Shown here: piece after piece, positions 25,672 to 34,811 of the stretch | Position numbering within the stretch: position 1 is the stretch's first letter | Layout of the letters: each line of letters opens with the position of its first letter | Assembly (NCBI GenBank): GCA_002361615.1 | Contig: DETK01000033.1 | Span: 167,982-231,981 of the forward strand | From: Bacteroidales bacterium UBA3290 | GTDB taxonomy: Bacteria; Bacteroidota; Bacteroidia; Bacteroidales; UBA932 | Length of the DNA: 64,000 nucleotides | Reading direction: 5' to 3' | Program-made: the position numbers and the translations under genes | The notes under the pieces: generated by a model | The model's database searches: none | What the model was told of the DNA's origin: nothing | What the model saw: only the letters and a program-made list of their open reading frames with translations

Positions 25672-26835
25672 ATGAATTTCAACCTCAACAAAACGCAGGA
25701 GCTGTTCCGGCAGATGATCCGCGAGTTCGCCGAGAAGGAGGTCAAACCGCTGGCCGCCGAGATCGACGAACAGGAACGCTTCCCCCAGGAGACGGTCGAG
25801 AAGATGGCGAAACTCGGCATCTTCGGCATCCCCGTTCCGAAGCAGTATGGTGGTGCCGGTGGCGACAACATCATGTATTCCATTGCAGTGGAGGAGCTTT
25901 CCCGCTGCTGCGCCACGACGGGTGTCGTCGTGTCCGCCCATACGTCCCTCTGCATGTCTCCGATCCTCCAGTTCGGTACGGAAGAGCAGAAAATGAAATA
26001 TGTCCCCAAGCTCGCATCCGGTGAGTGGATCGGTGCTTTCGGCCTGACTGAGCCCAACGCCGGTACCGACGCAGCCGGTCAGCAGACCACGGCCGTGCTC
26101 GACGGAGAAGAGTGGGTGCTCAACGGCAACAAGATCTTCATCACCAACGCCGGACATGCCAATGTCTATATCGTCATCGCCATGACCGACAAGAGCCTCG
26201 GCACGAAGGGCATCTCCGCTTTCATCGTGGAGGCTACGACCCCGGGTTTCTCGGTGGGCAAGAAAGAGCTGAAGATGGGTATCCGCGGCAGCGCCACGGC
26301 TGAGCTGATCTTCTCCAACTGCCGTATTCCGAAGGCCAACCTGCTCGGCAAGGTGGGCGAGGGCTTCAAGATCGCGATGATGACGCTCGACGGCGGCCGT
26401 ATCGGTATCGCCTCTCAGGCGCTCGGCATCGCCCAGGGTGCGCTCGACGAAACCGTCAAGTATACCAAGGAGCGCAAGCAGTTCGGCAAGGCGATCGCCA
26501 AGTTCCAGAATACGCAGTTCCAGATGGCCGACCTCAAGACCAAGATCGAGGCCGCCCGTCTGCTGGTGCGCAGCGCCGCATTCCGGGAAGATGAGCACGT
26601 GGCCAATCCGCGCGTGAACTACTCGGCCGACGCAGCCATGGCGAAACTCTATGCAGCTGAAGTGGCCATGGAAGTGACGACCAAGTGCGTGCAGTTCCAC
26701 GGCGGTTACGGCTACACCCGCGAGTATCCGGTGGAGCGCATGATGCGCGACGCCAAGATTACCGAAATCTATGAAGGAACCTCCGAGGTCCAGCGCATGG
26801 TCATCGCAGGTAAGTTGTTCGGCAAAATCAAGTAG
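25672..26835 (+). CDS. bcd: Butyryl-CoA dehydrogenase (short-chain acyl-CoA dehydrogenase)
   Basis: FAD acyl-CoA dehydrogenase, 387 residues: signatures GAFGLTEPNAGTDA and the C-terminal QFHGGYGYTREYPVERM with the catalytic Glu in EIYEGTSE (about residue 367). Reduces crotonyl-CoA to butyryl-CoA with electrons from the EtfAB encoded next. Whether it takes part in electron bifurcation with ferredoxin, as in clostridia, cannot be told from this gene alone. Confidence 0.95.
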   Translation: MNFNLNKTQELFRQMIREFAEKEVKPLAAEIDEQERFPQETVEKMAKLGIFGIPVPKQYGGAGGDNIMYSIAVEELSRCCATTGVVVSAHTSLCMSPILQFGTEEQKMKYVPKLASGEWIGAFGLTEPNAGTDAAGQQTTAVLDGEEWVLNGNKIFITNAGHANVYIVIAMTDKSLGTKGISAFIVEATTPGFSVGKKELKMGIRGSATAELIFSNCRIPKANLLGKVGEGFKIAMMTLDGGRIGIASQALGIAQGALDETVKYTKERKQFGKAIAKFQNTQFQMADLKTKIEAARLLVRSAAFREDEHVANPRVNYSADAAMAKLYAAEVAMEVTTKCVQFHGGYGYTREYPVERMMRDAKITEIYEGTSEVQRMVIAGKLFGKIK

Positions 26836-26847
26836 GAGGAGAGTACG

Positions 26848-27633
26848 ATGAAAATTTTAGTCTGCATCAAGCAAGTTCCCGATACGACCGAGATCAAGAT
26901 CGATCCGGTAACCAAGACCCTGGTCCGCGAGGGCGTTCCCGCCATCATGAATCCGGACGACAAGGGCGGTCTTGAATTCGCACTCCAGCTCAAGGACAAG
27001 TTCGGTGCCGAGGTGACCGTCGTGACGATGGGTATCCCCGCCGCTGAGATCATCCTCCGCGAAGCCTTCGCCATGGGCGCCGACCGCGCCATCCTGCTGA
27101 CCGACCGCAAACTCGGCGGCGCCGATACGCTGGCTACGTCCAAGGCGCTCGCCGGTGTGGCCCGCAAACTCGACTGGGACCTGATCATCGCCGGCCGTCA
27201 GGCCATCGACGGTGACACGGCACAGGTGGGTCCGGAGATTTCCGAACACCTGGGCATCCCGCAGATTTCCTATGTCGCCGGTCTGGAATACGACGAAGCT
27301 TCTAAGAAGTTTACGGTGACCAAGGAGACCGAGGACGGCTACCAGGTCCTGGAATTCCAGGGCAAGGCCCTGCTGACCTGCCTGGCATCGGCCGTGAAGC
27401 CGCGCTACATGAGCGTGGGCGGCATCGTGGACGCATACGGCAAGGAAGTGGAAGTCTGGGGTGCCGACCGCATCGACGTACCCGAGACCGAACTCGGCCT
27501 GAAGGGCTCGCCCACGAAGGTCGTCAAATCGTTTACCAAGGAACTCAAGGCCCCCGGCCAGATCCACGAGGTGGATGCCGAGCAGGCCGTTGAGCTGATC
27601 GTCGCCTGCCTCAAGGAGAAACACATCATCTAA
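26848..27633 (+). CDS. etfB: Electron transfer flavoprotein beta subunit
   Basis: 261 residues. N-terminal ILVCIKQVPDTTEIKIDPVT, the nucleotide-site region IIAGRQAIDGDTAQVGP and the conserved PRYMSVGGI. A ribosome binding site GGAGG lies just before the start. Together with EtfA it carries electrons between NADH (possibly with ferredoxin) and Bcd. The nucleotide-binding segment is complete; a bifurcating type would bind FAD here instead of AMP, which modelling could test. Confidence 0.94.
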   Translation: MKILVCIKQVPDTTEIKIDPVTKTLVREGVPAIMNPDDKGGLEFALQLKDKFGAEVTVVTMGIPAAEIILREAFAMGADRAILLTDRKLGGADTLATSKALAGVARKLDWDLIIAGRQAIDGDTAQVGPEISEHLGIPQISYVAGLEYDEASKKFTVTKETEDGYQVLEFQGKALLTCLASAVKPRYMSVGGIVDAYGKEVEVWGADRIDVPETELGLKGSPTKVVKSFTKELKAPGQIHEVDAEQAVELIVACLKEKHII

Positions 27634-27653
27634 CCGTCTAAAACAGTATCGCT

Positions 27654-28661
27654 ATGGATTTTTCAGATTATAAAGACATCTATGTATTTGCGGAACAGCG
27701 GGACGGTGAGATCCAGTCTGTCGCCCTTGAGCTGATCGGCAAGGCGCGTGACCTTGCCCAGGTGACCGGTGAGAAAGTGGTCGCCATCCTGGCTGGCTGC
27801 GGCATCGCCGACAAGGCGCAGACGCTGGTGGCCTACGGAGCCGACAAGGTCGTCGTTATCGACGATCCGCTGCTCAAGGACTATGTGACTGAACAGTACA
27901 CGCAGGCCGTGTTCCAGGCCGTCAATGCGTTCAAGCCCTCGATCCTGATGTACGGCGCCACGACCATCGGCCGTGACCTTGCTCCGCGCATCGCCGCCCG
28001 CCTGGGCACCGGCCTGACAGCCGACTGCACCAAGCTGACCATCAACGAGGAAACCCACGAATTCGAAATGACCCGTCCGGCTTTCGGCGGCAACCTGATG
28101 GCCACCATCAAGTGCCCCGAACACCGTCCGCAGATGTCGACCGTGCGTCCGGGCGTGATGCCGAAGGCTACTCCCGATTTCGACCGCAAGGGCGAGATCG
28201 TCACGTTCCAGCCGAAGTTCGACCCGAGCAAGTTCGTGGTCAAGCTCGTCAAGACCGTGAAGGAACAGAAGGCGGCCGGCGACATCTCCGAGGCCAAGAT
28301 CCTGGTATCCGGCGGCCGCGGTGTCGGTTGCAAGGAAGGTTTTGAAATGCTGCAGGGCCTGGCCGATGTGCTGGGTGGGGAAGTGTCCTCGTCCCGCGCC
28401 ATGGTCGATGCGGGCATCATGCCGCACGACCGTCAGGTGGGCCAGACCGGCAAGACCGTCCGTCCGGCTGTCTATTTCGCCCTGGGTATCTCCGGTGCCA
28501 TCCAGCATCTGGCCGGCATGGAGGAATCCGAGACGATCATCGCCGTCAACAAGGACAAGTTCGCGCCGATCTTCAGCGTGGCTGACCTGGGCATCGTATG
28601 CGACCTGAACAAGGTCGTTCCGCTGCTGACGGAACGGCTGAAGAAGGAAATCGCGGAATAA
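27654..28661 (+). CDS. etfA: Electron transfer flavoprotein alpha subunit
   Basis: 335 residues, last gene of the lysine operon. The C-terminal FAD-binding domain is clear: GGRGVG, SSRAMVDAGIMPHDRQVGQTGKTV, YFALGISGAIQHLAGM and AVNKDKFAPIFSVAD. The N-terminal domain (residues 1 to about 195) pairs with EtfB. A strong terminator follows 24 bases after the stop and marks the operon end. Confidence 0.95.
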   Translation: MDFSDYKDIYVFAEQRDGEIQSVALELIGKARDLAQVTGEKVVAILAGCGIADKAQTLVAYGADKVVVIDDPLLKDYVTEQYTQAVFQAVNAFKPSILMYGATTIGRDLAPRIAARLGTGLTADCTKLTINEETHEFEMTRPAFGGNLMATIKCPEHRPQMSTVRPGVMPKATPDFDRKGEIVTFQPKFDPSKFVVKLVKTVKEQKAAGDISEAKILVSGGRGVGCKEGFEMLQGLADVLGGEVSSSRAMVDAGIMPHDRQVGQTGKTVRPAVYFALGISGAIQHLAGMEESETIIAVNKDKFAPIFSVADLGIVCDLNKVVPLLTERLKKEIAE

Positions 28662-28684
28662 TCCCGTCCGATTTCCGGTTTTAG

Positions 28685-28717
28685 GAGGGCTGTCATAGAG
28701 ATGACAGCCCTCTTTTT
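28685..28717 (+). terminator. Rho-independent terminator of the lysine operon
   Basis: 12-bp perfect stem GAGGGCTGTCAT / ATGACAGCCCTC with loop AGAG, then TTTTT. Confidence 0.92.
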
Positions 28718-28748
28718 GACCAGGCAATCTGCTTTTTTCGTATCTTCG
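28716..28748 (+). promoter_or_regulatory. Probable promoter of the envelope operon
   Basis: TTG (28716-28718), 22-base spacer and a -7-like TATCTTCG (28741-28748), 20 bases before the ATG of the MBOAT gene. The -7 box deviates (C for T) and the spacer is slightly long. Confidence 0.5.
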
Positions 28749-28768
28749 CAAGATTATTTGCAACCCGG

Positions 28769-30166
28769 ATGGTATTTGCCGACCTTTTCTTCCTCTTTGC
28801 CTTTTTACCGGCCTTCGCGATCTGCTACCTGCTCGCGTCGCTGGCGAAGGGTGTCGGCGTGAAGAATCTCGTCCTGGTCGTTTTCTCCCTCATCTTCTAT
28901 GCATGGGGAGAACCGGTCTATGTATTCCTGCTGCTGCTTTGTGCGTTGCTCAACTGGCTCTTCGGCAAGGGTATAGACCAAAAGGGGCGGGGGAGGACGT
29001 TCTGGCTGGTTGCAGGTCTGGTCTGTAATCTGGCCATTCTGGGTACTTTCAAATACCTGGGCTTCTTCGCCGACCTGCTGGGCCGGTTCGGGCTTTCCGT
29101 CCAGGTGCCGGAAATCGCCCTGCCCATCGGCATCAGTTTCTACACCTTCCAGTCCATCTCTTATCTGGTGGACGTTTACCGGAAGGAAAGCAAGGCGCAA
29201 CGGCGTTTCGGCGACCTGCTGCTCTATATCTCGATGTTCCCGCAGCTGATCGCCGGTCCGATCGTCCGCTACGGAACCATCGCCAAGGAAATCAACAACC
29301 GCCATACGACGGCCGCCGATTTTGCGGACGGCAGTTTCCGTTTCCTGGTGGGTCTGGGCAAGAAAGTCATCCTGGCCAACCAGCTTTCGGAAGTGTCCGA
29401 CCAGTTCCTTGCCGGCGGATTGGCCGGCCTCTCCACGGCCGGTGCCTGGGTGGGTCTGCTGGCCTTTACCCTTCAGATTTATTTCGACTTCTCCGGTTAT
29501 TCCGATATGGCCATCGGTATCGGACGCTGCCTGGGCTTCCATTTCAAGGAGAACTTCGACCATCCGTACTGCTGCAACTCCATCACGGATTTCTGGCGCA
29601 GATGGCACATCTCCCTGGGTAGTTTCTTCCGGGACTACCTCTACATCCCGATGGGCGGAAACCGGCGCCATCAGTTCTTCAACATCCTGGTGGTGTGGTT
29701 CCTGACCGGTATGTGGCACGGCGCCAGCTGGAATTTCATCCTCTGGGGTCTGTATTTCGGCCTGATCGTGGCGCTGGAAAAATACACCATCCTGCGCTGG
29801 AAAGTCCCTGCCTGGCTGCTGCACCTGTACAGCCTGGTGCTGGTCGTGCTGGGCTGGGGAATCTTCTATTTCGTGGATTTCAGCCAGATGACTGCGTTCT
29901 TCCCGATCCTGTTCGGAAAAGCCGAGGCGCTGAGCGACTTTACGGTGCGCAGCGCGCTCACCTCGCGATTCTGGCTCTGGATCGCCGCTCTGGTCTGCTG
30001 CCTTCCCCTGGGCCGCTGGATCCGCGACCTGGTGGGCGAGAAGCGGGCTTTCGGACGGAGCGTCCTTTCCATCCTCAAACTCGTGTTCTCCGTGGCCCTG
30101 CTGACCGTGAGCGTGGCCCTGCTGGTGGGCGCAACCAACAATCCTTTCATCTATACCCGGTTCTGA
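28769..30166 (+). CDS. MBOAT family O-acyltransferase (AlgI/DltB-like)
   Basis: 465-residue integral membrane enzyme with about ten to twelve hydrophobic segments. The AlgI/PatA core is clear: FYTFQSISYLVDVYRKE, RRWHISLGSFFRDYLYIPMGGN and MWHGASWNFILWG with the catalytic His at residue 317. Such proteins pass acetyl (or other acyl) groups across the membrane to a periplasmic partner of the AlgX/AlgJ (DHHW) type that acylates a polysaccharide; exactly such a domain is fused into the next gene, one base downstream. The acceptor polymer is not identified. Confidence 0.93.
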   Translation: MVFADLFFLFAFLPAFAICYLLASLAKGVGVKNLVLVVFSLIFYAWGEPVYVFLLLLCALLNWLFGKGIDQKGRGRTFWLVAGLVCNLAILGTFKYLGFFADLLGRFGLSVQVPEIALPIGISFYTFQSISYLVDVYRKESKAQRRFGDLLLYISMFPQLIAGPIVRYGTIAKEINNRHTTAADFADGSFRFLVGLGKKVILANQLSEVSDQFLAGGLAGLSTAGAWVGLLAFTLQIYFDFSGYSDMAIGIGRCLGFHFKENFDHPYCCNSITDFWRRWHISLGSFFRDYLYIPMGGNRRHQFFNILVVWFLTGMWHGASWNFILWGLYFGLIVALEKYTILRWKVPAWLLHLYSLVLVVLGWGIFYFVDFSQMTAFFPILFGKAEALSDFTVRSALTSRFWLWIAALVCCLPLGRWIRDLVGEKRAFGRSVLSILKLVFSVALLTVSVALLVGATNNPFIYTRF

Positions 30167-30167
30167 T

Positions 30168-32117
30168 ATGAAGAGAGGCGTTTTTTTCGTAACGGTCATC
30201 GCACTGGTCTACCTGTTCTTCACGGCGGCGTTCAACCTGCTGCCGCGGAGTCGCTATTCCGTGCTCGAGAAACGGGAGTTGAACCGTTTCCCTTCGTTTA
30301 CGCTCGATTCGCTTGCGGACGGTTCCTATACGGCCGCCATCTCTTCGTGGTACAGCGATACCGAACCATACCGGGATACGCTGATGGAACTGAGCATGCA
30401 GTTCCGCGACTTGCTCGGCATCCGTCTGGGCGAGCAGAATATCCAGTATGTGTCGCAGGAAAAGAATGCCGCCGTGGAGACAGCGGGGGAAGAACAGGAT
30501 CCCGTTGTGGCGGCGGAGAAACAGGAACACGCCGAAGCAGCGGAAGACTCGGTCAAATCCGTGAAGGCGTTCGAACACGTGGATGCGGAAGGAGGGATCG
30601 ACGACGTGGCGAAAGTGGCGAGTTCCGGCATCATCCTGGTAGGCAGCGGCGAGAATGTCCGCGCCCTGATGGGCTTTTTCGGCACGGAGCGGGGAGGCGC
30701 TAAATATGCTGAGGTCATCAACCAGTACGGTGCCACTTTCGGCAAGTCCGTCAAGGTGTGGTGCATGCCCATTCCTACCTCTACGGAATTCTACTGCCCG
30801 GAAGATGCGGCCAAGTTCACGAAGAAGCAGTGGCCCGTGTTCAACAGCATCTTCTCGAATCTCTCCAACGGCGTGCGGGCCGTTGACATCTATTCCGTTC
30901 TGGCCCAGCACACGGATGAGCCGATCTACCTGCGTACCGACCATCACTGGGCGCCGCTGGGCGCCTACTATGCCGCGCAGGAATTCGCCCGGGTCGCCGG
31001 CGTTCCGTTCGGAGACCTCTCCCGTTATGAAGAGCACGTCGTCCACCGCTTTGTCGGCAGTATGTATGGCTATTCGCAGAATGTGGCCGTGAAAAAGGCT
31101 CCGGAAGACTTTGTGTACCACATCCCGACCGAGGTAGAGTACACCACCACCTATGTGAACTACACCCTCGACGAAGAGTTCCACGTGACAGGAGAATCGC
31201 GGCCCTATAAGAGCAAGTATTTCTTCTCCTTCAAAGACGGCAGCGGCGCCGCCTACACCACGTTCATGGGCGGAGACATCAAGCTGACCAAGGTGGAGAC
31301 TTCGACGCACAACGGCCGCCGGCTGCTCGTTTTCAAGGACAGTTTCGGCAACGCCGTACCGGGCTATCTTTTCTACTCGTTCGAGGAGATCCACGTGGCC
31401 GATTTCCGCTACTTCACCAAGGACGTGGTCAGCTATGTGGATGAAAACCATATCACCGACATCCTCTTTGCTAACAATATCACAAATACTTGTGTGAATT
31501 ATACTTACAGCCGCTACCGCAAATTCCTCAATCCGGTCGACCCGGGCCTGTCGGCTTTCAGCGCCGACACGATTCCCGAAGCGGTGAAACTGCGGATGAC
31601 GGGGCGTTCCTATCCGGAGGAGGATGCCGGGATCAGCCTGTCCGACCTGCGCTATCTCAAGCTGCTGTATTACGACTTCGGCGGCAGGGTACGGCGTGGT
31701 GAAATGGTCTGCAACAATGCCATTGCCGACGACCTGCTGTATATCTTCAAGGAACTTTACAAAGCGAAATACCCGATTGCGAGCATCCGGCTCATCGACG
31801 ACTTTGACGGCGACGACCAGCGTTCGATGGAGGCCAACAACACTTCCTGCTTCAACTACCGTACGAAGACTTCGGGAACCTCGTTGTCGGCGCACGCGCG
31901 GGGGATGGCCGTGGATGTCAACCCCTTGCAGAATCCCTATGTTAAGGGAGAGATCGTAGAGCCCGAAGCGGCGCGCGAGTACGCCGACCGGACCGTGGAT
32001 TTCCCGCACAAGATCACGGACGACGATTTGTGCTGCAAGTTGTTCCGCTCCCGCGGTTTCCAGTGGGGCGGAGCTTGGAACTCGGTGAAGGACTATCAGC
32101 ATTTCGAAAAGAAATGA
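30168..32117 (+). CDS. DHHW (AlgX/AlgJ-like) domain fused to an M15 peptidase domain
   Basis: A 649-residue two-domain envelope protein. One N-terminal membrane segment (about 5-25) precedes a DHHW/SGNH-like acetyltransferase domain: TDHHW at 257-261 supplies the Asp-His pair and FKDSFGN gives the nucleophile Ser392. Residues about 105-130 form an acidic, Glu/Ala-rich insert. From about residue 500 the protein changes to a VanY/LD-carboxypeptidase-like M15 domain: SxHxxGxAxD at S574-D583 (ligands H576 and D583) and the C-terminal DYQHFEKK (H645). In known systems these are separate proteins; the joint could couple sugar or peptidoglycan acylation to peptide trimming. The order of domains is read directly; the joint function is inference. 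Confidence 0.85.
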   Translation: MKRGVFFVTVIALVYLFFTAAFNLLPRSRYSVLEKRELNRFPSFTLDSLADGSYTAAISSWYSDTEPYRDTLMELSMQFRDLLGIRLGEQNIQYVSQEKNAAVETAGEEQDPVVAAEKQEHAEAAEDSVKSVKAFEHVDAEGGIDDVAKVASSGIILVGSGENVRALMGFFGTERGGAKYAEVINQYGATFGKSVKVWCMPIPTSTEFYCPEDAAKFTKKQWPVFNSIFSNLSNGVRAVDIYSVLAQHTDEPIYLRTDHHWAPLGAYYAAQEFARVAGVPFGDLSRYEEHVVHRFVGSMYGYSQNVAVKKAPEDFVYHIPTEVEYTTTYVNYTLDEEFHVTGESRPYKSKYFFSFKDGSGAAYTTFMGGDIKLTKVETSTHNGRRLLVFKDSFGNAVPGYLFYSFEEIHVADFRYFTKDVVSYVDENHITDILFANNITNTCVNYTYSRYRKFLNPVDPGLSAFSADTIPEAVKLRMTGRSYPEEDAGISLSDLRYLKLLYYDFGGRVRRGEMVCNNAIADDLLYIFKELYKAKYPIASIRLIDDFDGDDQRSMEANNTSCFNYRTKTSGTSLSAHARGMAVDVNPLQNPYVKGEIVEPEAAREYADRTVDFPHKITDDDLCCKLFRSRGFQWGGAWNSVKDYQHFEKK

Positions 32118-32133
32118 TATCAGGAAAGAGACT

Positions 32134-33348
32134 ATGGACGAAATGAAAGAAATTCCGGTCCTGCTGCTGACCGGTTATCTCGGCAGCGGAAAGACCACTT
32201 TGGTCAACAAGATTCTGAACAATCGCAAAGGAATACGCTTTGCGGTGATTGTCAATGATATCGGAGAGGTTAATATCGATGCGGACCTGATCCAGAAGGG
32301 TGGCGTCGTGGGCAAGAAAGACGAGAGCCTGGTCGCCCTGCAGAACGGCTGTATCTGCTGTACGCTGAAGAACGACCTGATCCAGCAGCTGACCGAAATC
32401 ACGAGCCGGCAGAAGTTCGACTACATCGTGATCGAAGCCAGCGGCATCTGCGAGCCCGAGCCCATTGCCCAGACGATCTGCTCGTTACCTGCGCTGGGTT
32501 TCGAATTCGTGAAGAACGGGATACCGATGCTCGATTGCGTGGTGACCGTTGTCGACGCGATGCGTATGGAGAGCGAATTCGCCTGCGGCGAGGATCTGCG
32601 CAAACCGCATCTCGACGAAGAAGACATCGAGAGCCTGGTCATCCAGCAGATTGAATTCTGCAACGTGATCGTGCTCAACAAGGTGTCGGAAGTCACACCC
32701 GAACAGTTGGGCCGCATCCGCGCCATCGTGCGAACGCTCCAGCCCAAGGCACGCATCCTGGAATGCGACTACTGCGATTTCGACCTCGAAGAGATCCTCG
32801 ACACGGGCATGTTCCAGTTCGACGAGGTCGCCGCCTCCGCCACCTGGATCCAGGAAGTCGAGCATCACGACGACGATGATGACGATGACGATGACGATCA
32901 CGATCACGATCACGATCACGATCACGAGGAGCACGGACACCATCACCACCATCATCACGAAGGAGAAGGGGAGGCCGAGGAATATGGCATCGGCACGTAC
33001 GTTTATCAGGCGCGCCGGCCTTTCGACCTGAATACCTTCGACAATTTCGTGGCGAAGAAATGGCCCAAGAACGTGATCCGTGCCAAGGGCATCTGCTATT
33101 TCAGCGAAGAATTCGACACCTGCTATCTGTTCGAACAGGCCGGCCGCCAGTTCGTGCTCAAGAACGTGGGCCTGTGGTTCGCCACAATGCCGGAAGAAGA
33201 ACTCATCGAAAAGCTGCGCGAGCAGCCCGACCTGCTGCATGACTGGGACGCCACGTACGGCGACCGCATGCAGAAACTGGTCTTCATCGGTCAGCATCTG
33301 GACAAGGATTTCCTGAAGAGAGAACTCGATAACTGCCTGTTTGAATGA
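32134..33348 (+). CDS. CobW/COG0523 GTPase, histidine-rich metal chaperone
   Basis: 404-residue cytoplasmic G3E GTPase: P-loop LTGYLGSGKTT (about residues 12-22), metal-binding CxCC at C73-C76 (GCICC), nucleotide-base motif near VLNKV, and a C-terminal CobW domain. Between the two domains lies an Asp/His array (about residues 244-275, DDD then DHDH and HHH) likely to bind zinc. Members hand metal to apo-proteins, often under zinc limitation; a zinc peptidase domain is encoded directly upstream, a suggestive but unproven link. The array is encoded by an in-frame hexanucleotide repeat. Confidence 0.93.
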   Translation: MDEMKEIPVLLLTGYLGSGKTTLVNKILNNRKGIRFAVIVNDIGEVNIDADLIQKGGVVGKKDESLVALQNGCICCTLKNDLIQQLTEITSRQKFDYIVIEASGICEPEPIAQTICSLPALGFEFVKNGIPMLDCVVTVVDAMRMESEFACGEDLRKPHLDEEDIESLVIQQIEFCNVIVLNKVSEVTPEQLGRIRAIVRTLQPKARILECDYCDFDLEEILDTGMFQFDEVAASATWIQEVEHHDDDDDDDDDDHDHDHDHDHEEHGHHHHHHHEGEGEAEEYGIGTYVYQARRPFDLNTFDNFVAKKWPKNVIRAKGICYFSEEFDTCYLFEQAGRQFVLKNVGLWFATMPEEELIEKLREQPDLLHDWDATYGDRMQKLVFIGQHLDKDFLKRELDNCLFE

Positions 33349-34811
33349 AAAGCTCCCGCTTCCCGCTGACGCTGGCACTGCTCCTTCTGGCCCTGCTGCC
33401 GGTCTCCTGCCGTCCGGAGATGGATTTCGTGGAGAATTCCTTCCGTTCCGGACAGGCCGAGATGACGGGCGGCGCGCAGACGGTGTCGATGCTCTTCGGC
33501 TCGGCTGCCGGTTCGGCCTCGATCGACCTGACCGCCAACCGTTCGTGGGAAGCCACTTTCGTGAACGACCGTGCCCGGAACTGGTGTACGCTATCTGCCA
33601 CGAGCGGCGGACGCGGCACTGTGACGCTGACGGTAGGTGTCACTATGAACGGCGACTACGACGAACGCTCCGCCTCCATTCTCTTTACCTGCGATGACGT
33701 GACCCGGACCATCGTGGTGACACAGAAGCAGCGCGACGCGCTGCTGGTGACCAGCAACCGGGTTTATGTGCCGCAGGCAGGTGGAACCTTCCTGGTGGAA
33801 ATCCAGTCCAACGTCGATTTTTCATCGGAAATTTCATTCCTTGCCGGCGGGCCTTCCGGCTGGATCCACGAACTGGGCACAAAGGGCCTGTCCCAACATA
33901 TCCTCACGTTCCAGGTCGACGAGAATCCGACCCTTGTCTCGCGCGAAGGTTTGCTGACGGTGCGCAGTCCGCTGGGCGAAGAAACGGTCCATTTCTACCA
34001 GGACGGTGAGATCCCGACCCTGGTGGTGAGCACGCACGAGCAGCTCGTCAGCCCGGAAGGCGGTCCGTTCGACGTACAGGTCCGGAGCAATATGGACGTG
34101 GAATTACTGTTGCCGGACTCGTGTTCCTGGCTGCAGGAAGTAAAAAGCAAAACGCTGTCCACCAATACCTATACCTTCTCGGCCGACCGTAACGACGGCC
34201 GGCAGGAGCGTAAGTGCCGGCTGGTGTTCCGCAATGCGGAGTGGGCCATGGCCGATACGGTCTTCGTCCGTCAGAACAGCCAGCCCATCCTTCTCTCGGA
34301 AGACCGGGTCTACCTTCCCAAGGAAGCTTCCGGTTTCACCGTCCTGGTAAACGGACAGGATCCGGCGTTGTTCAAGCTGGAGATTTCTGATCCGTGGATG
34401 GAACTGACGGGCTCCGATGTAGATGATACGGGCACGCATTTCCACTTCCAGGCGACGGAGAACGAGAGCGGAGAGGAGCGGGAGGGACAGGTCCGGGTCT
34501 TTTACAAGAATTTCCAGCAGCCTGATGTGGTGACTGTCATCCAGTCGGGCGTGCTGCCTTCCTTCTCATTCACGACTGCCCGGACGGAAGTACAGGTTCC
34601 GCTGATCGCCGCACCTGACTCTCTGACCTTTGTCTTCTGGGGTGATGGAGATTATGAGCGCTACACCGAAGGGCTTATGCATACATATAAGACTCCGGGT
34701 GTGCACACGGTCACCGTGGAAGGACGCGGTCTGTCCGATGTCCGTTTCCCGCTGCCTGAGAATGGCGTCCATTATGATTTCTCGAAACTGAAAAAGGAGG
34801 GACGGAAATGA
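33345..34811 (+). CDS. BACON/PKD-domain lipoprotein
   Basis: 488-residue lipoprotein (signal ending LLPVSC). Three to four BACON-type beta-sandwich repeats can be traced (about residues 45-130, 135-225, 230-315 and perhaps 315-405), each with a strand pattern around 'VTQKQ', 'FYQDG' or 'VRQNS', and a PKD-like C-terminus (FWGDGDYERYTE...HTYKTPGVHTVTV, about 415-475). BACON domains usually tether or bind carbohydrate or protein at the outer membrane. It overlaps the CobW gene and the following C10 protease (ATGA at both ends), implying co-production with the protease. Confidence 0.85.
   Translation: MKSSRFPLTLALLLLALLPVSCRPEMDFVENSFRSGQAEMTGGAQTVSMLFGSAAGSASIDLTANRSWEATFVNDRARNWCTLSATSGGRGTVTLTVGVTMNGDYDERSASILFTCDDVTRTIVVTQKQRDALLVTSNRVYVPQAGGTFLVEIQSNVDFSSEISFLAGGPSGWIHELGTKGLSQHILTFQVDENPTLVSREGLLTVRSPLGEETVHFYQDGEIPTLVVSTHEQLVSPEGGPFDVQVRSNMDVELLLPDSCSWLQEVKSKTLSTNTYTFSADRNDGRQERKCRLVFRNAEWAMADTVFVRQNSQPILLSEDRVYLPKEASGFTVLVNGQDPALFKLEISDPWMELTGSDVDDTGTHFHFQATENESGEEREGQVRVFYKNFQQPDVVTVIQSGVLPSFSFTTARTEVQVPLIAAPDSLTFVFWGDGDYERYTEGLMHTYKTPGVHTVTVEGRGLSDVRFPLPENGVHYDFSKLKKEGRK

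Noticed and set aside
23781..26057. 758-codon minus-strand frame opposite crt, hbd and bcd
   Set aside because: Antisense shadow; no recognisable motif.
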